Positions 34,240 through 44,622 of a stretch of 64,000 nucleotides of DNA are shown one piece after another. Numbering within the stretch: the first letter of the stretch is position 1; the number at the start of each line of letters is the position of its first letter. This stretch comes from Eimeria necatrix (Eukaryota; Apicomplexa; Conoidasida; Eucoccidiorida; Eimeriidae). A model generated the notes under the pieces. It made no database searches. It was given only the letters and a program-made list of their open reading frames with translations, and was not told where the DNA came from. The stretch spans positions 5,001 to 69,000 of the forward strand of contig NW_013655180.1 in the NCBI RefSeq assembly GCF_000499385.1. Direction: 5' to 3'. A program made the translations under genes and the position numbers.

Positions 34240-34326
34240 TCAGCTGTTGTGTAAGACCGCCAGACACTGCCGCTGCAGCAGCCGGTCAAAGTCGTCTGTG
34301 TCTCCAGCCTCGTAGAGCACCTTCCA

Positions 34327-34362
<36 letters not shown>

Positions 34363-34731
34363 TGGTTTGCTGCTGCTGCTGCTGCTGTTTGGTTTGCTGC
34401 TGCTGCTGCTGCTGTTTGGTTTGCTGCTGCTGCTGCGCGGGTCGCTGGTTTTGGTGCTGCTGCTGCTGGCGGGGCAGCTGCTCTTGCTGCTGCTGGTCAG
34501 CTTGCTGCTGCTGCTGCCGGGGTCGCTGCTTTTGCTGCTGCTGCTGCTGCCTGGGCAGCTGCTCCTGCTGCTGCTGCTGCTGCTTAGGGACGGCGGATGT
34601 GCTGCTGTTGTTGCCAGGCTAAAGTCACTGGTGGGCGAGGGCTCGCTGCCTGGGGCTGGCTGGCCGCTGCTGCTGCAGCTTCTGCTGCTGCTGCTGCTGC
34701 TGGGGCCTTCGCCCTGCTGCGGGCTGCTGCG

Positions 34732-34766
<35 letters not shown>

Positions 34767-34902
34767 GGACTTCAGGCTGCTGCGAGCTCGCAGTCTCTGA
34801 AGTGTCTGTACACTGCGCTGCTGCTCTTGCCAGCTCCTCCGCCTCTGCAAACTGCCGCTGCTGATTCTGCTGCTGCTGCTGATCTTCTTGTTGCTGCTGC
34901 GC

Positions 34903-34936
<34 letters not shown>

Positions 34937-35670
34937 GCAGCGCCTGCGCATGGTGGGGCGGCCGCTGCAAACGTCTCGGCTGCAGCGGCATCTGCAGCAG
35001 CAGCAGCTGCTGCTGCTGCCGTTGCCGTTTCGAGTGCAGCAGCAACTATGCGCTGCTGCTGCGGCTGCTGCTCCCCTGCTGCTGCTGCTGCTGCGCACTG
35101 CAGCAGCTCGCTCAGCCCGCTGTGGCTGCGGGGGTTGAAGCCAACGCAGCCCACCAAGTGCCGCCTAACCATGTCTTGCTGCTGCTGCAGTGCAGCTTCT
35201 TGGGCTTGCTGCTGCTCGTGCTGCTGCTGCTGCTGCTCCTGCTGCTGCTCCTGCTGCTGCTGCTCCTGCTGCTGCTGGAACTGCAGCAGCAGCAGCCGCT
35301 GCAGAATCACTTCAGGCTCCACCGCACCTGGCTCTCCTTGCTTGGTGCAGACAACGAGCACTGGCAGCTGCGTCGCGCGCTGCTGCTGCTTGCTGTCAGC
35401 AGCAGCAGCAGCAGCTGCTGCTGCTGCTGCTGCTGCAGCAAGGCGGATGACTTCTGCAAAAGCAGCAGCAGCCTCCGGCAAGCTGCTGGTCTCTGTGCTG
35501 TCGATCACGAAGAAGCAAATGTTTGCATCTTTTATATATTCTCCCCACAAGCAGCGAAATGGTTTGCTGCCGCCGAGGTCCCACAGCAGCAGCTGCTGCT
35601 GCTGCTGCTGCTGCTGCACCTTGTAAACTGTGAAGCCCTTCGTCGGGCGCACAGGCGGCAGGTCGCAAGC

Positions 35671-35717
<47 letters not shown>

Positions 35718-35835
35718 GAGTCTGCAGCTGCAGCGCCAGGGTTGTCTTGCCGCTGCCCTCAAGGCCCAGCAGCAGCACCCGCACTTCCTGCTGCTGCGAC
35801 AGCCAGCGCAGCACTCCTGCTGCTAAGGCGAACAT
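34240..35835 (-). CDS. ARF-like small GTPase with long Ser/Gln-rich C-terminal extension
   Basis: Single exon, 531 aa, ATG at 35835. ARF/ARL family features: P-loop GLEGSGKT (residues 24-31), PTKGFTVYKV (switch I/interswitch), LLLWDLGGSKPFRCLW (WDxGG switch II), EYIKDANICFFVIDST, and LPVLVVCTKQ in place of the usual NKxD, so G4 is degenerate. A poly-Ser insert follows the P-loop helix, and Gln and Ala runs interrupt the core. After the G domain comes HLVGCVGFNPRSHSGL, then a long Ala/Gln/Ser tail ending DTDDFDRLLQRQCLAVLHNS. Whether it binds GTP normally is uncertain given CTKQ. ARL subfamily not determined. The frame is open ~90 codons upstream of the chosen Met, but that stretch is repeat-rich. 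Confidence 0.82.
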
Positions 35836-35975
35836 AGTGGAGGGGCGGCAGCAGCAGCAGCAGCAGCAGCAGCAAAACAAATCAGCAGCAGGGGGCCTCT
35901 CCTGCGTCTCAAGTGACCCCGGGGACCCCGAAAGGTCCGCGCTGCTGTAGGCAGCCAATGTGGTTGACTTTGCTT

Positions 35976-36015
<40 letters not shown>

Positions 36016-36387
36016 CGTGGTCGGTGTGCGCGCTGCTGCGGTCGCTCTCGCTGCTGCTGAGGCTCGTCGCTCCTGCTGCCTCGTCGTTGCTGCTGCTGCT
36101 GCTGCTGCATGCACCTCAGCCTGCGCACAGATTCAATAATGAAGTCTTCAAGGGCGGCGGCTTTTGCTGCTGCTGCTGCTGCGGCGGCGGCTATTTACGC
36201 TGCTGCTACTGTTGCTGCTGCATTTGCAGCAGCAGCAGCAGCAGCAAACCCGCTCGGTTAGCTGCTAGGAGGAAAACGTCTATGACTAAAAAACTAAAAT
36301 TAATTATTTGTCGATGGTTTCTGCTGCTAGTGTCAAGACAGGACGTGCTGCAGCAGCTGCCAGCCTTTCAGTTGCTGGGGCCCCCGC

Positions 36388-36425
<38 letters not shown>

Positions 36426-36796
36426 TTGCCCGCGGTACCTCTAGCAGCAAGGGCAAGCAGCAGCAGAAGTGTTAAAGGGCTTCAATTTACCTGCAGCTCT
36501 TCTTTGGCTCGGCCTTGTCTGTCGCCCTCACATAAGCGGTGTAGTGCAGCAGCAGACCCAACAGCAGGCGGCGCAGCAGCAGCAGCAGCAGTACCACAGC
36601 AGCAGCAGCAGCAGCAGCAGACGCAGCCGCCGACGCACCAAGAAGCATTCTTTAGACTGAGAGCACTGCGGCGAAGGTCTTGGCTGCTGCTGAAAGCAGC
36701 AGTCCACCGGAGCAGCAGCAGCAGGAACTTCAGCAGCAGCAGCAGCAGCAGCAGCAGCACCTCGCAGGCTCCGCGTTCCCTTGGCCGCCACCACCC

Positions 36797-36827
<31 letters not shown>

Positions 36828-36828
36828 A
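35836..36828. other. Divergent spacer between ARF-like and ALYREF-like genes
   Basis: The stretch is CTG/CAG-rich (for example 35853-35873, 35975-36012, 36390-36425, 36733-36760, 36799-36825) with many accidental open frames. No supported exon. It should contain both promoters. Confidence 0.5.
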
Positions 36829-37366
36829 ATGGCAAAGTCAATGTTAGATATGACCCTTGGTAGGCAGGGCTTCCCCTGGGGGCCCCCAGCAGCGTGGCCT
36901 TGCGGGGGCCCCCGCTGCTGCTGTTGCTGCTGGCCGGCTGCAGCGAGGCGGCCTCCCAGGGGCGGCTGCGGTTGCTGCTGCTGCTCGGAGTGCTGCTGCT
37001 GCTGCTGCTGCTGCAGAGGAGCAGCAGCAGCAGGAGTGGCGCTGGCTTTTGTGGTGTATGTACACCTCAGACGACATTGTGGAGGCCGAAAGGAGAGAAA
37101 GAAGGGCCGAAAGAAGAGAGGGGCCCATGCGGCGTGGAGGATACATGGTCAGGCTTGCTGCTGCTGCTGCTGCTGCTGCTGCGTCTGTTGCTGCTGGCGC
37201 TGCTGCTGCTGCTGCGTCTGTTGCTGCTGGCGCTGCTGCTGCTGCTGTGTTCGCTGCAGCTGCTGCAGCTGCTGCGGCTTGGCTTTCTGAAGCGCCTGCG
37301 GCTGCCGCTGCTGCTGCAGCACAGGCGCTCCCCGCCTCCCCCGCGGCGCCCACGCGAGCCTGTGCC

Positions 37367-37413
<47 letters not shown>

Positions 37414-37795
37414 AGCGCGGCGAGGGCTACCGGGGCGGGCGCGGGGGCAGCTACGGCTCCTCCTTTTCTTCTCGGGGGGGCCGCGGGGGCTTCTGGGGGC
37501 CCCCCTCTTCGCGGAGTCGCGGGTACGGGGGCCCCTACGAGGGGCCCCCGGGGGCCCNNNNNNNNNNNNNNNNNNNNNNNNNNNNNNNNNNNNNNNNNNN
37601 NNNNNNNNNNNNNNNNNNNNNNNNNNNNNNNNNNNNNNNNNNNNNNNNNNNNNNNNNCCCAGCCGCAGCGCTGTTGTGCGCATTAGTGGCCTCGACTATT
37701 CCGTCTTGGAAAGTGACCTTCGAGAACTCATGGAGGCCAACGGGGGCCTCAACAAGGTTTGGATTGACTACGATCGGACTGACAGGAGCCACGTG

Positions 37796-37860
<65 letters not shown>

Positions 37861-38001
37861 ATGGTGGTGCTGATGGTGGTGATGGGCTTGCTGCGGATGG
37901 TGATGGGCTTGCTGTTGCTGCTGCTGCTGCTGCTGCTGCTGATGGTGGTGATGGGCTTGCTGCGGATGGTGATGGGCTTGCTGCGGATGGTGATGGGCTT
38001 G

Positions 38002-38037
<36 letters not shown>

Positions 38038-38482
38038 ATGGGCGTGCTGCGGATGGTGATGGTCTTGCTGCTGCTGCTGCTGCTGCTGCTGGTCTTGCTG
38101 CGGATGGTGATGGTCTTGCTGCTGCTGCTCTTGCTGCTGCTGGTGGTTTTGCTGCTGCTGTTGATGATCTTGCTGCTGCTGCTCCTGTGGCTGCTGTTGC
38201 TGCCGCTGCTGCTGCTGCAGCGAATTCCCAGCAGCGCAGCAAAGCAGCAGGTGGCTTTGACGGCTTATTAGTTATTATTTATCATTTATTATTATTTATT
38301 ATTGTTTATTTATTATTTATTATTTATTTATTATTTATTATTTATTTTTTATTTATTATTTATTATTTATTATTTACTATTTATTATTTACTATTTATTA
38401 TTGTTTATTTGGTTTATCATTTGCCCGTGGACGAGCTCGTGTGTGTGTCAGCTGTTCTGTGCAGCAGCAAGCCAGTCTTCCC

Positions 38483-38524
<42 letters not shown>

Positions 38525-38683
38525 CCTGCTTTCGCGTCTGCTGCTGCAGCGCCTGCTCGTGCTGCCGCCAGCTGCTGCACTTCCCGCTGCTGCAGTTGCT
38601 GCTGCTGCTGCACCTGCTGCTGCTGCCGCGCTCGTTTTGGCCGCGGCCGCGGCCGCAACGAGCGCGCACCAACCGCCTGCGCC

Positions 38684-38727
<44 letters not shown>

Positions 38728-38993
38728 AGGGCACCGGCGGCTGCGTCTTCCGCACTCTCGCTGATGCTCGCAGAGCTGTCGAAACTTTCGACGGCCGCAG
38801 AATTGAAGGAAAGCAAATCCATTTGGAGCTGCAGCGGCCTCGGGGGCCCCCCTCTTGGGGGGGGGGCCCCCCCGGGTGGGGCCCCGGGGGCCCCCCGGCC
38901 TGGGGGCAGGGGGCCTCCTCCTGGGGCCCCTCGGGGGGCCCCTCTTGGGGCCAGGGGGGCCCCCGCGGCTCCAGGGGCTTCAACCCCTGGTGA
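36829..38993 (+). CDS. ALYREF/THOC4-like mRNA export adaptor (spans an assembly gap)
   Basis: ALYREF is the TREX-complex adaptor that binds UAP56 and mRNA. Exons: 36829-36859, 37071-37147, 37416-37792 (interrupted by 100 Ns), 38730-38993. The N-terminus MAKSMLDMTL joins DDIVEAERRERR, which is the UAP56-binding motif (compare family DMSLDDII). Next comes an RGG-type box, RGGRGGSYGSSFSSRGG. After the gap the RRM follows: AVVRISGLDYSVLESDLREL, KVWIDYDRTDRSH, then GTGGCVFRTLADARRAVETF and GRRIEGKQIHLELQ; the Gly/Pro/Trp-rich tail ends RGFNPW plus TGA. The known bases of exon 3 total 277, so the gap should be 2 modulo 3 if it holds no intron. The first intron ends in a palindrome (GTGTATGTACACCTCAG). 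Confidence 0.9.
37558..37657. other. Assembly gap (100 Ns)
   Basis: Exactly 100 N placeholders lie in the RGG/RRM exon of the ALYREF-like gene, flanked on the left by GGGGGCCC repeats. Confidence 0.99.
37797..38420 (+). repeat. CTG runs, GATGGTGATGGGCTTGCTGC minisatellite and TTATTTATTA tract in an ALYREF intron
   Basis: The intron (37793-38729) begins GTGCGCTGCTG. A (CTG)n run is followed from about 37861 by a roughly 21-bp unit (GATGGTGATGGGCTTGCTGC) alternating with CTG runs to about 38200. Then comes a TTATTTATTA tract at about 38265-38415. The acceptor is CTGCTGCAG at 38729. Confidence 0.85.
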
Positions 38994-39478
38994 CGCACCC
39001 TGCATGCAAGGGGGGGGCCCCCAGGACCCTCTAGGCGGCGTTTCGGGGGTCCAGGGGCCCCCGGGGGCCCCAAAGGGGGCCCCGGGGGGCCCCGAGGGGG
39101 GCCCCCGGGGGCCTCGATGTCGCCTTTTGTGGGGCCCCACGGGGCTCACAGGGGGCCCCAAAGGGGCCCCTAAGGGGCCCCTAGCGACTACAGGGGCCCC
39201 CGAGGGGGCCCCATAGGGGCCCCCGAGGGGGCCTCCTAGGGGCCCCCCGGGGGGCCCCCTAGGGGCCCCTCTGCAGGGCCTTTTGTGCGGATTGCTGCTT
39301 GAAGTGCATCGCTGACGTGCAGTGTACGTACACCTGAGGGAGCTGATGCGAAGGGTGGAGCTGCTGCTGCTGCTGCTGCAGCAGTTGATGCAGCAGCTGC
39401 TGCTGCTGCGGCAGCTGGTGCAGCAACTGCTGCTGCCAAGCTGCCTCTTGCCTCACAATGGGGCGGCTGCTGCTGCAG

Positions 39479-39510
<32 letters not shown>

Positions 39511-40323
39511 CAGCAGCAGAGCTGGCTGGCTGTTTAAAGCTAAGTAAACTGCAGGGGGGCCCTCGTCAGGAGAGGGGGGCCCCTGCTTAGGGCCCCAGGG
39601 GGGCCTGTGGGCCCCTTGGCAGCAGCAGCAGCACCTGTTGCTGCTGCTGCTGCGGCAGCAGCAGCAGCAAAAGGTGCTGCTGCTGCCACCTGTGGCTGCC
39701 AGGCATCGCACGTCTTTGTCCCTCTCTAAGGGCCCTCGCGGGCCCCAACTTAATATGTTTGTTGCGTAAGATGCGGGGGGCTGACGCTCACTAGGGTTTA
39801 GGGTTTAGGGTTTAGGGTTTAGGGTTTAGGGTTTAGGGTTTCGCGGCGACGCAGCAACTTCAACATCACAAGAATAAAACTCTCTTTTGGGACCCTCACG
39901 CGTCCTGAGACTCTGTGGGAAGGAACAACCCCACAAATTGAAACTTAGGGACCTTCAAATAGGGGGCCCCCCAGGGGGGCCCCCTTCTGGGGGGCCCCCT
40001 GAGGGCCCCCTAGGGGCCTCCTTGTGGGGGCCCCTGCTAGGGGCCCCTCCCTGGATGCCCCCTTCTAGGGGCCCCCTTTTGGATCCTACAAAAGGGGTTG
40101 CCTCAGTAGTTGGCTGCAGCAAACGGAGTGGCCAAAATAGCAGCAACAAAAAGGCTTGTTGGGGGCCCCCAGTTGAAGGGCCCCTGGACCCTTGGGGGGG
40201 CCCCTCCTGAGGCCTCTCCAGGGGGCCCCTCTAGAGGCCTCCCTCTGGGGGCCCCTCTTCTCTGGGGGGCCCCTCTGGGGACTGCTCCCGGGGGCCCCTC
40301 TAGGGGGGCCCCTCGGGGGGCCC
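38994..40323. repeat. GGGGGCCCC arrays and a telomere-like array between ALYREF-like and PanC-GNAT genes
   Basis: GGGGGCCCC arrays lie at about 39005-39280 and 39958-40330. Between them are CTG/CAG runs (39360-39430, 39466-39515, 39620-39685) and an AGGGTTT array (39791-39841). A palindrome copy (GTGTACGTACACC) is near 39323. Short open frames here are not supported as genes. Confidence 0.8.
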
Positions 40324-40520
40324 CTAGGGCCTCAGGAGGCGCTGCGCTAAGGCATTCAGCTCCAGAGAGAGAGCCACTGTGGGGGGGCCCCCTTCGTGGG
40401 GGCCCCCCTGGTGGGGGCCCCCTTGGTGGGGGCCCCCCTGAGGGGTGAACCCAAAGCATTTTTCCATAACCTTGAGAGCCAGTTGGGGCACGACGCACGT
40501 CACCTGCTGCTCGTTTGAAG

Positions 40521-40564
<44 letters not shown>

Positions 40565-40750
40565 AGCAGCAGCATGCATGTGCAGAAGAAGGCCTCCGCA
40601 ATTCCTTTTCGCCTCTCTCTCGGGGCCACAAAGATTCGCTGAATGCAAATGGATTTATTTTGGACTTTAGTGAATGCCAAATAAGCAACGAGCTCTCCGG
40701 GGCTGTCTGTACACCGCAGCCGCCGCAGCAGGAAGTAGCTGCTCGGCGCT

Positions 40751-40782
<32 letters not shown>

Positions 40783-40882
40783 GGCCCACGGCCAGGCCTT
40801 GTGTCTTGCTGCAGAGCTCAGGCTCGAGACGACGGGGTCCAACAGCTCCAGGGCCTCCAGCTCCTCCACTGTCTGCGCCCAC

Positions 40883-40914
<32 letters not shown>

Positions 40915-42158
40915 GGGCGGGCTCTTCTGCAGCAGCAGCAGGGACAAGGACCGCAGCAGCAGCACGCAGGGGGCCGCATGCAGAGGCAGCAAAGCTGCAG
41001 CAGCACTTGGCACCGCCTCGGCGCTGTTGGGCACCGGCGGCAGCAGATCTCCGAACCTGCAGATACACCGCAGCACTGCGTGGGGTGTACGTACACCTCG
41101 GGTGTACGTACACCTCGGGTGTACGTACACCTCAGGTGTACGTACACCTCAGGTGTACGTACACCTCAATTCGGGCTGGCGCTTGCGGGCGAACGCAGAT
41201 GCAGATCTGCTGCAGCTGCTGGGGCTCCCTGTTAGTGGAAAAACTTCTAGTTTTTAATTTTAGTTTTAATTTTGATTCTGATTTTAATTTTAATTCTTAC
41301 TTGTGGGTGTCCGAAAGCACAAAATTGTCTACTATGGAACACCCCGGGGACATCCTTATGGCCACAGCCACACATATTTGGTCATTTTCCGGCAAAGAGC
41401 CCTCATCCGCCTGTGGGGCCCCCTCAGGGGCTCCACAGGGGGCCCCCTTGGGGGCCCCTGTGGGGCCCCCCGTGGGGTCCTCATTAGGGGTGCCCCCTGG
41501 GGCCCCCTCGCTGGCCCGCCGGGGGGCCCCCCGGGGGGCCCCCAAGGGCACTATTGGGGCCCCGTCTGCTTGCCTGTTGAAGGCGAGGTACTCCAAATGC
41601 GCCCCAACCCGTTCTGCTGCTGCTGCTGCTGCTGCTCTGAGGGCCCCGATTTGTCGAGTGCCTTTATTGTAGAGGGCCTCGACCTGTACGTACACCGCAG
41701 CAGCCACGGCTGGTGAGTTGGCGCAGCAACAGCAGCAGCAGCAGCAGCAGCTCGCGCAGCACAAGCAGCAGCAGCAGGAACAGGCACGTCAAACAGCACA
41801 AAAAGCGGCAGCAGCAGCACGTCCCGCAGCACCAGAAGCAGCAGCAGCAGCATGTTGCGCAGCACCAGAAGCAGCAGCAGCAAGTAGCGCAGCACAAAAA
41901 GCACAGCACAAACAGCAGCAGCAGCAGCCACATCGTACAGCACAGGCAGCAGCAGCAGCAGGCGCAACGCACAGCACAAGCAGCAGCAGCAGCAGCAAGC
42001 ACCTCGCACAGCACAAACAGCAGCAGCAGCAGCAAGCACCTCGCACAGCACAAGAAGCAGCAGCAGCAGCAAGCAGCTCGCACAGCACAAGAAGCAGCAG
42101 CTGCAGCCGGAAGCACAGCGCACAGCACAAGACGCAGCAGCAGCAGCAGGCAAACGCC

Positions 42159-42199
<41 letters not shown>

Positions 42200-43740
42200 T
42201 CACTTCGCGGAGCACAGCGCAGGCCTCCTGGGCCTTTTCGAGCTGCTGCTGCGTCAGCCTTTTGTTGCGGGAAGCAAAAGGGAGGCCCTGGGGGCCCCTG
42301 GCTGTGGGGCAGAGGACCACTCGGGTGTCTATACACCCGGAGCTAACTAAACTGCGCATGCAAACTGTTTGCAGAAAATCTTTTTGGCCGAAATAAATTA
42401 AAGTTGGCCTCACGAGACTCAGCAGCTTCAGCACTACTTGGCCAACTCCTGCGCAGCAGCAACAGCAGCAGTTTGCTTTTGATGCTGCAGCAGCAGCAGC
42501 ACTTTTGCCTTTGCTTCAAACTCATTTTGCTGCACCCGCATTCCCTTATTTCATTTTTAATTCTTTTTGCTGCACCCGCAGCCTTTATTTCATTTAAATT
42601 CAATTTGCTGCACTCGCAGACTTTTTATTTCATTTTTAATTCAATTCGCTGCACTCTGTCTTTTATTTTATTTTTAACTCAACTTGCTGCACCCGCAGCA
42701 TTTAAATTTACTTTTACTTCAACTTTATGCCATTTATTTAATTTATATTAATTATTTAATTTTGAATTCCCTTCTATCTTTTCGGACATTTATTTCTTCC
42801 CCGCCTCCCCAGCCGCCGCGCAGGTGTACGTACACCCGGGCGGCTGGAGGCGCAGAGCGCTGAGAATCTTTTCGCTTTCTTTTCGGGAGAAATTGGCATT
42901 AAATCCTTTAAAAAAGAAAAATAAATGCATTTAAAACAAAATTATCTGCTGCTTAAGCGCTCAATGGGCCCGGGAAGAGTTTCCAAACAGTGCCGGAAAG
43001 CGCTGCATTCAGGTGTACGTACACCCCAGATCCGCTGGGGTGTATGCGCAGCTCCTCCTCGCCTTACCCCGAAAGAAACCCGGCCGTCTCTTTCCCTCTC
43101 CCTCCACTTCTTCAATTCCGTCAAAGTCCACCACCAGCTCGGCAAAGGGGGCCCCCCCGCGCTGCGCGGGGGCCCCCACGGGGGGCCCCCGCGCCGCGGG
43201 GGCCCCCCCGGGGGGCCCCCCCTGCCCGGGGGCCCCCACCGGGGGGGCCCCCGCGGGGGCCCCCTTGGGGGCCCCCCTTCTGCGGGCGAGGTGAGGGTAC
43301 ATTTCGGAGGCCTCGGGGAGGAAAAGGACTTGGGCATTTGTTTGAGTCGTGAGGAGCTGCAAATCCTCTTCAAGTTTAATTGGATATGTGTCGAAGTCCT
43401 CTTGGGATTGAAACTGAGTTGGATTTAAAAAAATAGAAACCCAAACTTCGTCGCAGTGGCGCTCTGCAGCCCTTATGAGGGACAAGTGACCCCAGTGGAG
43501 GCCCCCCATGGTGGGCACGAAGCCAATGCGTCTGCGGGGGGCCACGCAGCCTTCGCAGCGGCCCTGCTGCTGCTGCTGCTGCAGCTGCTGCTGCTGCTGC
43601 TGCTGCTGCTGCGGCGTCGCCGCCAGCACGGGGCAGCTGGCGGGGAAGCCGTCGCGCACGCGGCTGCAAGTGCTGCGGTGTACAGACACCTCGCGACATG
43701 TGCGCAGCACCAGCATTTCGGAACGCCGGGGGGAATTCAT
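40324..43740 (-). CDS. panC: Pantothenate synthetase PanC fused to a C-terminal GNAT acetyltransferase domain
   Basis: PanC condenses pantoate and beta-alanine to pantothenate (vitamin B5). Exons (minus): 43740-43068, 42448-42204, 41683-41301, 41056-40324; phases agree over 677 codons. PanC motifs: RRRIGFVPTMGGLHWGHLSLI (HIGH-like), VSIFLNPTQF, EDFDTYP, PGFFRG-VGQVVLKLLSLV, YFGQKD, PFASRNKRL, ALRAAAAAAAERV and AVAIRMSPGCSIVDNFVL. After SDTHK the sequence is AA then GTAAGAATT, a strong donor that precedes an in-frame TAA. The next exon (after GTATCTGCAG) restores AAG and runs into a GNAT fold: GELVAYLAFTKVQNKS, IQRIFVAPRERRKGIAEAFF (acetyl-CoA loop), a Gln insert, and ALKVMEKCFGF. No minus-strand ATG exists between 41061 and 41296, which favours fusion over a separate gene. 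GGGGGCCCC gives Gly/Ala/Pro linkers in both parts. Confidence 0.85.
41084..41165. repeat. Five-copy 17-bp palindrome array
   Basis: The unit is GGTGTACGTACACCTCR, starting at 41084, 41101, 41118, 41135 and 41152. The 14-bp core is identical in all five. It lies in the intron joining the PanC and GNAT parts. Confidence 0.95.
41684..42203 (-). repeat. PanC intron 2: CTG minisatellite
   Basis: The sense strand begins GTGAGCTGCTGCTG and consists of imperfect repeats of CTG runs plus CTTGTGCTGTGCGAGGTG-like units, ending GGTGTACGTACAG. Splicing joins AVLRE to VEALYNKG in phase 0. Both strands have long open frames here, which are shadows. Confidence 0.85.
42520..42720 (-). repeat. ~60-bp repeat in PanC intron 1
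   Basis: About four to five copies of a unit containing TTTGCTGCACCCGCAG and TTTATTTCATTTTTAATTC (plus-strand reading) occur between about 42526 and 42715. No coding sequence. Confidence 0.75.
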
Positions 43741-44622
43741 TTTCGAGTTTTCAAGTCGAGGGTTTGGCTCGAGGGTTTAGGGTTTAGGGTTTCGGGCCGC
43801 TGCGGCTGCTCGCCCACTCTCGCGCCGTCAAAGAGGCCAAAAAATCCTTTCTTCCATCGCCTTCGGACTTATTTTATATTTTAATTTCTATTTTTATTTT
43901 AATTTCCACTGAAAAGACGGCTTTTGCTGCGCCTGCTGCTGCTGCGGCTGAGAGCGACACGCTCGCCGAGCCCTGTCTGCGCTGCGGACTGTGGGGCCCC
44001 GCAGCAGGCAAAACAACAATAAACAATTGATTAAATTAAATGATTTTTTGTTTAACTTTTCAAATATTCAATTCAAGAAGCAGTTCGAGCTGCGCGTACA
44101 CCCGAACCTCGCTGCTGCTGCTGCTCGTTCCTCCCAGGGCTGTCTCGGCAGCCGATTGTTATCTAATCGCCGAGACTTTGTTGCAGTTCTTTGCAAAAAA
44201 TGCCAATATTTGTTTTTAATTGTTTAATTTTATCTTTTTTATCTTTTTTGTTTATTTTACACCACTTTGACTTCCCTAATTGCCAGAGCGCCCACGCACA
44301 CTGGGAAACGCCCAGCGCTACGGCTCTACAGAAAACCCTAAACCCCAAACCCTAAACCCTAAACCCTAGTAGCTCCAAAGGGCTTATTTATTAGACCCTG
44401 TTGGTGTTCTTCTGTTTCTTTTTTTCGACTGTGAATGTCTGTCTTTGTTCGTTTTCATTTCACTTGTTTCTGTGTCTATTTGTGCTCTTTTTCCTAGGCG
44501 CTTTTTGCTTCTTGCTGCTGTTTGCATGCATTTTTCTCTGTTTTCTTTTATTACACTTAGCCTTTGTGTCTCTCCTGTCTATTTGCTTCCTACTTCTCTG
44601 TTTCTAGCCCTCCTACAGGCCA
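43741..44622. other. Spacer upstream of panC
   Basis: The stretch contains AGGGTTT units (43775-43793), AAACCCT units (44334-44368), an AT-rich part (44020-44280) and a T-rich part (44400-44600). A half-site of the palindrome (GCGTACACCC) lies near 44095. No gene is seen. Confidence 0.5.

Noticed and set aside
37148..38729. A continuous ~700-codon plus-strand frame
   Set aside because: It runs through two introns, the N gap and simple repeats. The ALYREF exons use other frames.
41700..42200. Long open frames on both strands
   Set aside because: CTG minisatellite within PanC intron 2. The flanking exons join in phase as AVLRE-VEALYNKG.
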